From Streptomyces fumanus (lineage in GTDB: Bacteria; Actinomycetota; Actinomycetes; Streptomycetales; Streptomycetaceae): a stretch of 64,000 nucleotides of DNA. The translations under genes and the position numbers were made by a program. The notes beneath the pieces were generated by a model. That model was given only the letters and a program-made list of their open reading frames with translations, made no database searches and was not told the origin of the DNA. Location: positions 62,001 to 126,000 of the forward strand of contig NZ_BNBI01000003.1 of assembly GCF_014655295.1 (NCBI RefSeq), written 5' to 3'. Positions 8,949-17,692 of the stretch are shown one piece after another (within the stretch, counting starts at the first letter, position 1; each line of letters opens with the position of its first letter).

Positions 8949-9743
8949 GTGGCCACCCCCGCTCCCCCACCCTCGGAACCGGCGCCGCCTTCGCTGCTCG
9001 GCGTGTTCGCCCACCCCGACGACGAGAGCCTCCTGGCCGGCGGCGTGCTCGCCCAGCACGCCGCCGGCGGTGCCCGGACGGCGGTCGTCACCGCGACCTG
9101 GGCACCCGGCAGCCCGCGGGCCGGCGAACTCGCCGACGCCCTGGCCGTCCTGGGCGCCGGCACCCCACGTCTGCTCGGCTACAACGACGCCCGCAACCGC
9201 GAGGCAGCCCCCGGCCGGCCCCGACTCGTCGACGTTCCCCTCGACGAGGCAGTCGGCCGCCTCGTCGCCCACATCCGTGACGTCCGACCCGACATCGTCG
9301 TCGGACACGACGCCCTCGGCCAACTGACCGGCCACCCCGACCACGTACGCGCGCATCAGATCACCCTGCTCGCCGTCGAAGCGGCCGGTCTCGCCCACCT
9401 GCATCCCGACGCGGGGCCGCCCTGGCAGCCGGCCGCGCTGTACGCCGCCACACATCCCGAGTCCGGCGTCGGCCTGCTCGGGCCGCTGCTGGAGGGGGTG
9501 GGCAAGTCCGTCCTCGCGGTCCCGGACTCGTACGTGACCACCAGCGTCGACGTCACTCCTTGGGCCGGCGTGAAGTGGCGCGCGATCCTCGCCCACCGCA
9601 GCGAGACCGAACGCGAACGGGCACTTCCTGGCATTCTCGCCCGCTTGCCGGAGGCGGATCGCATCCAGATCATCCGCACCGAGCACTTCACCCGCCTCAC
9701 CCCCGGCCCCGCGAAAAGCCACCCGACCCGTCTGGCCATCTGA
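8949..9743 (+). CDS. PIG-L family N-deacetylase
   Basis: 264 residues. The zinc-binding signature AHPDDE lies at about residues 21-26, with a second ligand segment GHPDHV near residue 130. These define the LmbE/PIG-L family, which removes N-acetyl groups from GlcNAc-type sugars (MshB in mycothiol biosynthesis, Mca, antibiotic tailoring). A GTG start at 8949 has GAAAGG upstream. The first 15 residues are Pro/Ala-rich with no signal peptide. Neighbours give no pathway, so the specific substrate is open. MshB is usually encoded in its own context, and I do not assign that name. Confidence 0.85.
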   Translation: MATPAPPPSEPAPPSLLGVFAHPDDESLLAGGVLAQHAAGGARTAVVTATWAPGSPRAGELADALAVLGAGTPRLLGYNDARNREAAPGRPRLVDVPLDEAVGRLVAHIRDVRPDIVVGHDALGQLTGHPDHVRAHQITLLAVEAAGLAHLHPDAGPPWQPAALYAATHPESGVGLLGPLLEGVGKSVLAVPDSYVTTSVDVTPWAGVKWRAILAHRSETERERALPGILARLPEADRIQIIRTEHFTRLTPGPAKSHPTRLAI

Positions 9744-9893
9744 CCCGCCGCCCCGCGCAGCACGCGGTCAGTGCACCGCTTCACGGTGTTGTACTCCCCC
9801 AGCCGTCGCCTACGGCACGGACGATGGAAGATGTCCGGACCGTTGACGGCCCGTTACCCACCGCACTATGGTCTCGTCGATCCAGCGAACACC

Positions 9894-9909
9894 GTTCGAA
9901 ATAACGAAC
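9894..9909. promoter_or_regulatory. Palindrome GTTCG-N6-CGAAC upstream of GH127 gene
   Basis: The sequence GTTCGAAATAACGAAC is an inverted repeat with 5-bp arms and an AT-rich centre. A CGAACAC direct repeat also occurs at 9886-9892 and 9905-9911. It lies in the AT-richest part of the 532-bp gap, about 370 bp upstream of the arabinofuranosidase gene. This fits an operator for a sugar-responsive regulator; which one is unknown. Confidence 0.45.
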
Positions 9910-10034
9910 ACAAGAATCGCTCGTCCCGCTCTCGCAGTCCCTCGCGCGCCCAGCCACCGCCAGCACGCTCCGACGGCGCGGCATGAGCCACGCCCCACTG
10001 CGCTCGACTCCCCTCCCCGCACGAGGAGATGTTC

Positions 10035-10244
10035 ATGCGTGTCCGTACCGGACCTCGTCACGCGCCACGGTGCTCCCGAGCCGCACACCCCCCGGACGCC
10101 CCATCGCTCCGATGGCGGTACGGCGGCGGGGCCGCCATCGCGATCGTCCGAACCGCCGCCGTGCCCGCCCCCACCGCGGACGTCTCTCCCTCAAGCCCGC
10201 CCTCACCGCGGCCGCCGGGCTCGCCGGTCCCCGTCCTGACCTGA
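10035..10244 (+). other. Short ORF with strong RBS, possibly remnant of a secreted protein start
   Basis: This lies in the 9744-10275 gap. GAGGAG stands 6 nt before the ATG at 10035 (another in-frame ATG is at 10029). It opens a 69-codon frame rich in Arg/Pro with a weak hydrophobic stretch (GGGAAIAIV). The reading resembles a basic signal-peptide start that loses sense further on. It may be a decayed gene or a leader ORF ahead of the GH127 gene that begins 31 bp later. No homology recognised. The rest of the gap holds the palindrome at 9894-9909. Confidence 0.3.
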
Positions 10245-10275
10245 CCCGCCCGCCCCTCCGCACGAAAGGCCCAGC

Positions 10276-12588
10276 ATGTCCCTGTCCTTCAGCAGACGTC
10301 AGGTCCTCCAGCTCGCGGGAACCGCGGTCGCCGCCTCCGCCGTCGGCCCCCTGCTCGGCGGTTCCGCGGCACGGGCGGCGACCCTCCCGCCGGTCCGCGC
10401 CGACATCGGGACCAAGGCGCTCCCCTTCGACCTCGGCCAGGTCACGCTGACCGCGAGCCGGTGGCTGGACAACCAGAACCGCACCGCCGCCTACCTCAGG
10501 TACGTCGACGCCGACCGGCTGCTGTACACCTTCCGCGCCAACCACGGCCTGTCCACGAAGGGCGCCGCCGCCGTCGGCGGCTGGGAGGCACCCACCTTCC
10601 CGTTCCGCAGCCACGTCCAGGGCCACTTCCTCACCGCCTGGGCGCAGTTGTACGCCGTGACGGGCGACACGGTGGCCCGGGACAAGGCGTTGTACATGGT
10701 CGCGGAGCTGGCCAAGTGCCAGGCCAACAACAGTGCCGTGGGTTTCACCGCCGGCTATCTGTCCGGCTACCCCGAGTCCGACTTCGCGGCCCTCGAGGCC
10801 CGCACCCTGAGCAACGGCAATGTGCCGTACTACACCGTCCACAAGACCATGACCGGTCTGCTGGACGTGTGGCGGCACCTCGGCAGCACCCAGGCCCGCG
10901 ATGTGCTGCTGGCCCTCGCGAGCTGGGTCGACACCCGCACCGGCCGGCTCACCACCGCGCAGCGGCAGGCCATGCTGGAGACCGAGTTCGGCGGCATGAA
11001 CGCGGTCCTCACCGACCTCTGCCAGCAGACCGGCGACACCCGGTGGCTGACCGTCGCCCAGCGCTTCGACCACGCCGCGGTCTTCGATCCGCTGGCGGCG
11101 GGCCGGGACGCCCTGGCCGGGCTGCACGCCAACACCCAGGTGCCGAAGTGGATCGGCGCGGTACGGGAGTACAAGGCCACCGGCACCACCCGGTACCGCG
11201 ACATCGCCACCACCGCGTGGAACCACTGCACCGGCTCGCACACCTATGCCATCGGCGGCAACAGCCAGGCCGAGCACTTCCGCGCCCCGAACGCCATCGC
11301 CGGGTACCTGACCAACGACACCTGCGAGAGCTGCAACACCGTCAACATGCTCAGCCTCACCCGGGAGCTGTTCACGCTGACTCCGGACCGGGCCGAGCTG
11401 TTCGACTACTACGAGCGGGCGTGGCTCAACCACATCATCGGCAACCAGAACCCGGCCGACGCCCACGGCCACATCACCTACTTCACCCCGCTCAAGCCCG
11501 GCGGCCGGCGCGGCGTCGGCCCGGCGTGGGGCGGCGGCACCTGGAGCACCGACTACGGCACCTTCTGGTGCTGCCAGGGCACCGGCGTGGAGGTCCACAC
11601 CCGGCTGATGGACTCCGTCTACTTCCACTCCGGCACCACGCTCACCGTCAACATGTTCGTGCCGTCGGTGCTGACCTGGAGCCAGCGCGGCATCACCGTC
11701 ACCCAGACCACCTCCTACCCGGCGAGCGACACCACGTCCCTGCGGGTCACCGGTGACGTGGGCGGCACCTGGGCGATGCGGATCCGCATCCCGGGCTGGA
11801 CCACCGGCGCCACCGTCAGTGTCAACGGCGTGGCGCAGAACATCGCCACCACCGCCGGGAGTTACGCCACCCTCACCCGGTCCTGGACGTCCGGCGACAC
11901 CGTCACCGTACGCCTGCCCATGCGGACGACACTGCGGCCGGCCAACGACAACCCGGCCGTCGCCGCGGTCACCTACGGCCCGGTCGTCCTGTCCGGCGAC
12001 TACGGCGACACCGCGCTCAGTGCCCTCCCCACCCTCGACACCTCCTCGATCAAGCGGACCAGCAGCACCGCGCTCTCCTTCACCGCCACCGCCAACGGGA
12101 GCACCGTCGCCCTCAAGCCCTTCCACGACGCGCACGGCCACAACTACACCGTCTACTGGCGGACCAGCGGCCTGTCCACCGTCCGGGTCGCCAACGCGGC
12201 CAGCGGCCTGGTGCTGGGCATCCAGGACATGTCCACCGCCGACGGAGGCCGGGCCCTGCAGTGGCACGACAGCGGAACGGCCGACCACGACTGGGAGCTG
12301 GTCCCCGACGGCGACGCCTTCCGGTTCCGCAACGTCCACAGCGGCAAAGTGCTCGGCGTGCTGAACATGTCCACCGCCGACAACGCCACCGTCCTGCAGT
12401 GGGCGGACAACGGCACCGCCGACCACCGGTGGACCCTGCTCGACCAGGGCGACGGAACCTGCAAGATCCGCAACGCGCACAGCGGGAAACTGCTCGCCGT
12501 CGCGAACGACTCCACCGCCGTCGGCGCCTTCGTGGTCCAGGCTCCCGATGACGGCACGGCCGACAACCGGTGGCGGATCGTGCGGTGA
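10276..12588 (+). CDS. GH127 family beta-L-arabinofuranosidase with ricin-type lectin tail (secreted, Tat)
   Basis: 770 residues. The N-terminus (SRRQVLQLAG...ARAA) is a twin-arginine-like signal peptide. The catalytic region to about residue 600 matches GH127/DUF1680. The zinc/nucleophile cysteines are in place: Glu351 and Cys353 (CESC) and Cys432-Cys433 (FWCCQG). These match Glu338, Cys340, Cys417 and Cys418 of the characterised enzyme HypBA1, so a retaining Cys-nucleophile mechanism on beta-L-arabinofuranosides is likely. The tail from about 630 has three trefoil repeats with QW motifs (ALQWHD, VLQWAD, VVQAPD), that is, a RICIN/CBM13-like domain for plant or wall glycans. A 12596-12640 hairpin ends the unit. 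It probably works with other plant-polymer enzymes such as the CBM2 esterase nearby. Confidence 0.9.
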   Translation: MSLSFSRRQVLQLAGTAVAASAVGPLLGGSAARAATLPPVRADIGTKALPFDLGQVTLTASRWLDNQNRTAAYLRYVDADRLLYTFRANHGLSTKGAAAVGGWEAPTFPFRSHVQGHFLTAWAQLYAVTGDTVARDKALYMVAELAKCQANNSAVGFTAGYLSGYPESDFAALEARTLSNGNVPYYTVHKTMTGLLDVWRHLGSTQARDVLLALASWVDTRTGRLTTAQRQAMLETEFGGMNAVLTDLCQQTGDTRWLTVAQRFDHAAVFDPLAAGRDALAGLHANTQVPKWIGAVREYKATGTTRYRDIATTAWNHCTGSHTYAIGGNSQAEHFRAPNAIAGYLTNDTCESCNTVNMLSLTRELFTLTPDRAELFDYYERAWLNHIIGNQNPADAHGHITYFTPLKPGGRRGVGPAWGGGTWSTDYGTFWCCQGTGVEVHTRLMDSVYFHSGTTLTVNMFVPSVLTWSQRGITVTQTTSYPASDTTSLRVTGDVGGTWAMRIRIPGWTTGATVSVNGVAQNIATTAGSYATLTRSWTSGDTVTVRLPMRTTLRPANDNPAVAAVTYGPVVLSGDYGDTALSALPTLDTSSIKRTSSTALSFTATANGSTVALKPFHDAHGHNYTVYWRTSGLSTVRVANAASGLVLGIQDMSTADGGRALQWHDSGTADHDWELVPDGDAFRFRNVHSGKVLGVLNMSTADNATVLQWADNGTADHRWTLLDQGDGTCKIRNAHSGKLLAVANDSTAVGAFVVQAPDDGTADNRWRIVR

Positions 12589-12595
12589 CCACCGT

Positions 12596-12640
12596 CCGGT
12601 GTTCCGTGTACGCTCTGGCGGGCGGCGCACGGAACACCGG
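12596..12640. terminator. Bidirectional hairpin terminator
   Basis: A perfect 13-bp stem (CCGGTGTTCCGTG at 12596-12608 with its complement at 12628-12640) and a 19-nt loop. It sits between the convergent GH127 and HxlR genes. Confidence 0.7.
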
Positions 12641-12703
12641 TGGGTGTCAGTCCTCGACCGCGCCGATGTGACACCCATCGCCCCGGGGACCGGTCCTTGG
12701 ATC

Positions 12704-13195
12704 TCAGGGGCCTTCCACGAAGCGTGCGCCCGGTCCGGGGGTGCGGCAGATGTCGTCCGGGGCGAGGTGGCTGTGTCCCGCGGCGCACTCGAGGACGACC
12801 TTGACCGGCTCGTCGCAGGAGTCCGTGCCGTCGACGGGCCGGTGCCGGACGATGACCGACGGGCCCTGCGGGTCGGCGAGGTACCTGTCGCCCCATTCCA
12901 GGAGCGCCACGAGCGTGGGCCGCAGCGCCCGGCCCTGCTCGGTGAGTTCGTAGCCGAAGCGCTGCCGGTCCCCGGGCTCCTGGTAGGGCACGCGGCGCAT
13001 CACCCCCGCGGTCACCAAGGTCTCGAGGCGAGTCGCCAGGAGGTTCCTGGCGATGCCGAGACGGGAGTGGAACTCTCCGAACCGGCGCGCGCCGTCCAGC
13101 GCTTCACGGACGATCAGCAGCGACCAGCGCTCTCCCACCACCGAGAGGGCGCGCGCCACCGAACAGTTCACCGGGTCGATCCGCCGCGTCTCCAT
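12704..13195 (-). CDS. HxlR-family transcriptional regulator
   Basis: 163 residues with a DUF24/HxlR winged helix: the N-terminal Cys11 in DPVNCSVARAL, VVGERWSLLIVREAL, RFGEFHSRLGIARNLLATRL (recognition helix area) and FGYELTEQGRAL (wing). In this family a Cys near the N-terminus often senses quinones, aldehydes or other electrophiles. The C-terminal 40 residues form an extension with two more Cys (TDSCDEP, LECAAGH). It is divergent from the tautomerase gene across 101 bp containing two matching inverted repeats, one only 19 bp from its own start. It probably represses both itself and the tautomerase. Confidence 0.88.
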   Translation of the reverse strand: METRRIDPVNCSVARALSVVGERWSLLIVREALDGARRFGEFHSRLGIARNLLATRLETLVTAGVMRRVPYQEPGDRQRFGYELTEQGRALRPTLVALLEWGDRYLADPQGPSVIVRHRPVDGTDSCDEPVKVVLECAAGHSHLAPDDICRTPGPGARFVEGP

Positions 13196-13213
13196 GGGAC
13201 GAGTGTACCCATC

Positions 13214-13234
13214 TGGGTTTACAAGCTGAACTCA
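13214..13234. promoter_or_regulatory. HxlR operator 1 (TGGGTT-N9-AACTCA)
   Basis: An inverted repeat with 9-nt spacing, proximal to the HxlR gene. It has the same geometry as operator 2, 39 bp away, with one imperfect base in the left arm. Confidence 0.6.
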
Positions 13235-13252
13235 GCCCTCGTAGGCTCCATC

Positions 13253-13273
13253 TGAGTTGAAAAACTAAACTCA
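13253..13273. promoter_or_regulatory. HxlR operator 2 (TGAGTT-N9-AACTCA)
   Basis: A perfect 6-bp inverted repeat with a 9-nt spacer, 23 bp before the tautomerase start. It probably overlaps that gene's promoter. It shares arms and spacing with operator 1. Confidence 0.65.
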
Positions 13274-13296
13274 CGAACTGACGAGGGAGACCCGGC

Positions 13297-13794
13297 ATGC
13301 CCATGCTCGACGTGTACATTCCCGACGGCGCGCTCCAGCCGGACGCCGAGGCGGCGCTGCTGAACCGCATCACCGAGATCCTCATCCGCAACGAGGGGTT
13401 CGACCCCGCCGACCCGGTGACCCGTTCCGTCTCCTGGCTCTGGCTGCACCGCCCGGCCGGCGTCTACGTCGGCGGCGAACCCGCGGACGCGCCCCGCTAC
13501 AAGGTCGTTCCCTCCGTCCCCGAGGGCCAGCTCGACGAGCACAAGCGGGCGCGGGTCGTCGCCGAGGTGACCGAGGCCATCCTCGACGCGGAGGGCGGTG
13601 CCTGGCCGCGGGACGCCGGCCGGATCTGGGTCTTCCCCACCGAGATCCCCGAGGGTCACTGGGGCGGCCGGGGCCGGATCACACCGCTCACGGCGATCCT
13701 CGCCCGCCTCACCGGCGACGACACCGAGCGGGCCCGTACGCTCGCACGTGAGCGGATCGCCGCCACCCGGGCCGAACACGCCCGCCTGCCCTGA
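13297..13794 (+). CDS. Tautomerase-superfamily protein
   Basis: 165 residues starting MPMLDVYIPDGAL. Pro2, exposed after Met removal, is the catalytic base in the 4-oxalocrotonate tautomerase/MIF superfamily. It is longer than 4-OT (62 residues) and closer to two-unit members, with IPEGHWGGRG near residue 115 and a long C-terminal helix. Likely substrates are small keto/enol or unsaturated acids (inference). The gene is preceded by two operator-like repeats and is divergent from HxlR, so induction by a reactive carbonyl or quinone is plausible. A second, unrelated regulator/tautomerase pair occurs at 57839-58756. Confidence 0.8.
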   Translation: MPMLDVYIPDGALQPDAEAALLNRITEILIRNEGFDPADPVTRSVSWLWLHRPAGVYVGGEPADAPRYKVVPSVPEGQLDEHKRARVVAEVTEAILDAEGGAWPRDAGRIWVFPTEIPEGHWGGRGRITPLTAILARLTGDDTERARTLARERIAATRAEHARLP

Positions 13795-13981
13795 CGAGCG
13801 GCTCCGACGGCACGGTTTCCGCTCAGGCACCGCCCGCGACGGTACGCCGCTTCCCGTGACCGGCCGCTCGGCGCCGACTCCTCCGTCTCGTCCAGGTCGG
13901 CGTGCTCACGGGCGCGGCACGTGCGTGCGGGCCGTGCCGAGCAGGCGTGAACGTCTTGCGCGCGGCGTCCGTGTGACGGTG

Positions 13982-13995
13982 TGGGAGCGCTTCCA
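13982..13995. promoter_or_regulatory. CebR-type operator (TGGGAGCGCTTCCA)
   Basis: It matches the Streptomyces CebR box TGGGAGCGCTCCCA at 13 of 14 positions, 75 bp upstream of the CBM2 esterase start. CebR is the cellooligosaccharide-responsive LacI-type repressor of cellulolytic genes. The site predicts induction of the esterase by cellobiose or cellotriose. Confidence 0.72.
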
Positions 13996-14069
13996 TGGCG
14001 GCCGTGCGCCCGCCGGCGTGCCGGCGCTCCCCAGCGATGATCCGAGCCGCGACAGGAAGGGACGACCCC

Positions 14070-15413
14070 GTGTCCGTCACCGCAGGCAACACCGCGAGGA
14101 GACCACTGCGATCCAAGCTCGTCGCGCTCTACGGAGCGCTGGTGCCACTGCTCGCCGCGCTGCTCCTCGGCGCGCCCCCGGCCGCCGCCCGTACCGACGC
14201 CGCCACCGCCGCCGCCGCCGACGTGCCGTACGCGTCCCTCACCGAGGTCACCAACTTCGGCAGCAATCCCAGCAATCTCCAGATGTACCTGTACGTCCCG
14301 GAGAAGGTCGCCGCCAACCCGGCGGTCCTGGTCGCCGTCCACTACTGCACCGGCTCCGGGCCGGCGATGTACAGCGGCACCGAGTACGCCTCGCTCGCCG
14401 ACCGCTACGGCTTCATCGTCGTCTACCCGTCCGTCACCCGGGCCAGCAAGTGCTTCGACGTCTCCTCGCCGGCGGCTCTGCGGCGCGGCGGCGGCAGCGA
14501 CCCGGTCGGCATCAAGTCGATGGTCGACTGGGTGCTCGGCACCTACCACGCCGATCCCAAGCGGGTCTTCGCCACCGGCATATCCTCCGGCGCGATGATG
14601 ACCAACGTGCTGCTCGGCGTCTACCCCGACGTCTTCGCCGCCGGCGCCGCCTTCGCCGGAGTCCCGTTCGGCTGCTTCGCCACCACCGACGGCTCCGAGT
14701 GGAACAGCGCCTGCGCCAACGGCACCGTGATCCGCACCCCGCAGCAATGGGGCGATCTGGTCCGCAACGCCTACCCCGGCTACACCGGCCCGCGCCCCCG
14801 CATGCAGCTCTGGCACGGCACCCAGGACGACACGCTGCGCTACCCGAACTTCGGTGAGGAGATCAAGCAGTGGACGAACGTGCTGGGCGTCAGCCAGACC
14901 CCGGCGTCCACCGACAGCCCCGCCGCCAACTGGACCCGCACCCGCTACGGCGCCACCGGTGACCGCGCGCCGGTCGAGGCCATCAGCCTCCAGAGCGTCG
15001 GGCACAACGTGTACGCCTACGGCATGGGCGCCCGCGTGCTCACCTTCTTCGGCCTGGACGGCCAGACCCCCGGCCCAGGGCCCGAGCCCCAGCCGTCCGG
15101 CTGCAAGGTGAGCGCGAGCACCACCGCCTGGAACACCGGCCTGACCGCCTCCGTGGCCATCACCAACACCGGCACCACCGCGATCAACGGCTGGAAGCTC
15201 GGCTTCACCCTGCCCGGCGGCCAGAACATCACCAACGGCTGGGGTGCCACGTACGCCCCGTCCTCCGGCGCGGTGACCGCGACCAATGTCTCGTACAACG
15301 GCACGATCGCGCCGAACGCCACCGTGACGATCGGCTACCAGGCGACGCACAGCGGCAACAGCGGAGCACCGACTTCCTTCACCCTCAACGGGAGCGCCTG
15401 CACGACCACCTGA
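14070..15413 (+). CDS. Secreted PHB-depolymerase-type (CE1-like) esterase with C-terminal CBM2
   Basis: 447 residues from the GTG at 14070 (AGGAAGG 9 nt upstream). A signal peptide (residues about 15-40, LVPLLAALLLGAPPAAAR) is followed by an alpha/beta-hydrolase of the poly(3-hydroxybutyrate) depolymerase/feruloyl and acetyl-xylan esterase group. The motifs are VAVHYCTGSG, GISSGAMMT (catalytic Ser), HGTQDDT (Asp) and a late SVGHNVY (His). A Pro-rich linker (GPGPEPQPS) leads to about 100 residues of CBM2 (GCKVSASTTAWNTG, then GWKLGFTLPGGQ and ending SACTTT), which binds cellulose or xylan. The CebR box upstream and the strong hairpin downstream make it a single-gene unit, probably debranching plant hemicellulose. 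Confidence 0.9.
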   Translation: MSVTAGNTARRPLRSKLVALYGALVPLLAALLLGAPPAAARTDAATAAAADVPYASLTEVTNFGSNPSNLQMYLYVPEKVAANPAVLVAVHYCTGSGPAMYSGTEYASLADRYGFIVVYPSVTRASKCFDVSSPAALRRGGGSDPVGIKSMVDWVLGTYHADPKRVFATGISSGAMMTNVLLGVYPDVFAAGAAFAGVPFGCFATTDGSEWNSACANGTVIRTPQQWGDLVRNAYPGYTGPRPRMQLWHGTQDDTLRYPNFGEEIKQWTNVLGVSQTPASTDSPAANWTRTRYGATGDRAPVEAISLQSVGHNVYAYGMGARVLTFFGLDGQTPGPGPEPQPSGCKVSASTTAWNTGLTASVAITNTGTTAINGWKLGFTLPGGQNITNGWGATYAPSSGAVTATNVSYNGTIAPNATVTIGYQATHSGNSGAPTSFTLNGSACTTT

Positions 15414-15420
15414 GCGAACA

Positions 15421-15459
15421 GCCCGGCCGGCCCGCCGTGATCCGGCGGGCCGGCCGGGC
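15421..15459 (+). terminator. Strong hairpin terminator
   Basis: A perfect 16-bp GC stem (15421-15436 with 15444-15459) and a 7-nt loop, starting 7 bp after the esterase stop codon. Confidence 0.85.
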
Positions 15460-15887
15460 CGGGGCCTTGTCCGGCCTGAGCAGTTGAGGTCAGGAAGGGA
15501 CGGTGGTATTTGTCGTGTTCAGTGCAATAGAGCCGCCGCTGCCGGGTGGCAGCCCGGGACCCGGAGGTGCTGAGGGTGATCGGAAGCGTGCTCCGCGGTG
15601 CGGGGCTGTCCGCGTCCGGACCGTCCGGGCGGCGGCGGGAGACATCGTTCGCCCAGTCCCCGGGCACGACGGACGCGCTGACCGCTGCACGGGCGTCCGC
15701 CCGTGGCGGCTCCGGCGCCCCGTTGTCCCAGTGCCGCACCCACCTGCTGGGGAACAGTGCCGCCCGCGAAGCCTCGGACGCCCCTCGGCTGCGCGTTGCC
15801 GTCGTCGCCCTGCTGCTGCCGCCGCCGCTGGGGCCGGCGCGGACGCCCGAAAAGCCAGAACACGCCTCGACCTCGCGTCCCGCCCGC

Positions 15888-16010
15888 CTCATCGACGTCA
15901 TCGCCGCGCACCGGGACTTCCGATGCCCAGCCGAGTTCACCCGGGCCCTCCGCACCGCCTACGGCACCACGCCTCGCACTCACCGGCACGCGGCCCCGCA
16001 CCAGCAGCCC
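15888..16010 (+). pseudogene. Remnant of AraC-family C-terminus
   Basis: About 38 codons here read AEFTRALRTAYGTTPR with flanks, closely like SDFTRAFRTAYGTTPR at the end of the intact AraC regulator 1.1 kb downstream. Conservation at DNA level is strong in the core (CGCACCGCCTACGGCACCAC in both). No start codon or preceding HTH survives. It is a leftover of a duplicated or deleted AraC gene. The remainder of 15460-16099 shows no other gene I can support. Confidence 0.65.
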
Positions 16011-16099
16011 AGCCGTCCGCCGGGCGGCCCGGCCGGTTCCGTTCCGCCGCCGACCCCGTCACCGGGCGCCGGCATCGCTCCCCGGCCCGCGGCGGACCA

Positions 16100-17182
16100 G
16101 TGATCACCACCCGTCTGCACACCGACGACCTGCCCCGCCCTGACCGGTTCACGTGGTGGCACGACATGACGGTCGCCACGCTGTTGCCGACCGTGCTGCG
16201 CACCGCCCGCGCCGACGACTTCCGCGCCACAGCCGACATCCTCGACCTCGGCGCCGCACAGATCACCACGATGTCCTACCTGCCGGTGACCAGTACCCGC
16301 ACCCCCGAACTGATCCGGCAGCGCGACCCCGAGTACTGGCAGCTCTCGCTGACCCTGCGCGGCACCATGACACTGTCCCAGGCCCGCAACGACACGGTGC
16401 TGCACGCCGGCGACCTGGCGCTGTACGACTCCTCCCGGCCCTTCGGCGGAGAGACCCGCTGCGATGACGGAGCCGTGCGCCACGTCGTCGCGCACCTCCC
16501 GAAAGCCGCGCTGCCCGTCCGACCCGACCTGGTCGACCGGCTGCTGGCCACTCGCCTGACCGGCGACCAAGGCTTCGGTGCACTCCTCGTTCACTTCCTC
16601 ACCCAGGTGACCACCAAGGCGGGCCACTACCGACCCACCGACGCCGCCCGGCTGTCGACCGTGCTGACCGACCTGCTGGCCGCCACCGTCGCCCAGCACC
16701 TCGACAGGCCCGGGGTTCCTCCCCCCGACACCCGCGGCCACGCCTTGCTGCTGCACGTGCGCGCCTTCATCCTCCAGCGGCTGGACGACCCCGGCCTCTC
16801 TCCCGCCGGCATCGCCGCCGCCCATCACATCTCCCTGCGTACCCTGCACCGCCTCTTCCAGCAGCAGGACACCACCGTGGCCGCCTTCATCCGCCACCAG
16901 CGCCTCGAACACGCGCGCCGCGATCTGGCCGACCCGCTCCTGGCCCCGCGCCCCATCCACGCCACCGCGGCACGCTGGGGTTTCGCCCACCCCAGCGACT
17001 TCACCCGGGCCTTCCGCACCGCCTACGGCACCACGCCCCGCGACTACCGGCGCGCCGCTCACGCAGCGCATGGCACCACCGGCCGGCCGGAAGGCACCCG
17101 AGGCGCTCCCGGCTGGCCGTCCGACCAGGACCGTCCTACCGTGCCGCCCCGGGTTCCGCCGACCACGGTGGCACGCTCCTGA
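16100..17182 (+). CDS. AraC-family transcriptional regulator with AraC-binding-like N-domain
   Basis: About 360 residues. The N-terminal half (FTWWHDMTVATLLP, LTLRGTMTLSQARNDTVLHAGDLALYDSSRPF) is the AraC_binding_2 cupin-like domain. The C-terminal 100 residues hold two HTH motifs (LSPAGIAAAHHISLRTLHRLFQ; then DFTRAFRTAYGTTPRDYR). The frame is open to 15503, but the GTG at 16100 (MITTRLHTDDL) fits the usual N-terminus; no clear RBS is visible. A 50-residue Pro/Gly-rich tail follows the HTH. No adjacent target is obvious; the ligand is unknown. Confidence 0.82.
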   Translation: MITTRLHTDDLPRPDRFTWWHDMTVATLLPTVLRTARADDFRATADILDLGAAQITTMSYLPVTSTRTPELIRQRDPEYWQLSLTLRGTMTLSQARNDTVLHAGDLALYDSSRPFGGETRCDDGAVRHVVAHLPKAALPVRPDLVDRLLATRLTGDQGFGALLVHFLTQVTTKAGHYRPTDAARLSTVLTDLLAATVAQHLDRPGVPPPDTRGHALLLHVRAFILQRLDDPGLSPAGIAAAHHISLRTLHRLFQQQDTTVAAFIRHQRLEHARRDLADPLLAPRPIHATAARWGFAHPSDFTRAFRTAYGTTPRDYRRAAHAAHGTTGRPEGTRGAPGWPSDQDRPTVPPRVPPTTVARS

Positions 17183-17692
17183 GCGGGCGCCGCCTCGAGG
17201 GTGGCCATCGGTTCTGGTCGAACTCACTCCTCGCGATCGCCACCCGGCCGGCCGCCTTGCTGCCGTCGGCGTCCGCGTACACGCGTTTCCCCGAGAAACC
17301 GCCGCGTGTTCGAAGCGCCACCCAGCGCATCGGCGGCCTCCCGGCGACCGCGAAAGGGGAGACCGGCACGTCGAACACGGCGCCACCCGCGTCGGCGCGA
17401 CCGGCGCCGTGGCCGCCCGGCCAGGCGCCGACGGCGTCGAGGCGAAGGAGGCCACTGCGGCCGACGCGGCCGCGACCGTTCATCAGTGGCACGCGGTGTC
17501 AAGGACATGGCGCGGAGCGCTGATGCGTTCCCGTCCGCTCGTACGGAAGGGTCCGGGTCGAGAGAGGGGGACGTCCAGGTGCGTGGAGTCCGGACAGGGG
17601 GATTCATCTCTCCGCTTGACTGAATACGCCCTGAACCCGTCGTCACGCTTTCACTGTGCGGCCGGCAAAAACACGGATCAAAGGGGGACAGG
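17183..17692. other. 510-bp gap without a supported gene
   Basis: Several overlapping ORFs in all frames have Arg/Pro-rich shadow composition. No RBS-led start, repeat or structured RNA is evident. The last 100 bp becomes less GC-rich (around TTGACTGAATACG at 17617) and probably holds the promoter of the PGRP amidase gene. Confidence 0.5.

Noticed and set aside
10033..12678. An 881-codon open frame on the minus strand opposite the GH127 gene
   Set aside because: Gly/Val/Arg-rich shadow translation typical of high-GC antisense frames. The plus strand encodes a clear enzyme with catalytic residues and a signal peptide.
12761..13134. Plus-strand ORF opposite the HxlR regulator
   Set aside because: Shadow of the minus-strand HxlR gene, whose winged-helix motifs and operator layout are convincing.
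17136..17492. 118-codon minus-strand ORF after the AraC gene
   Set aside because: No RBS, no family motif, and it overlaps the AraC tail antisense.
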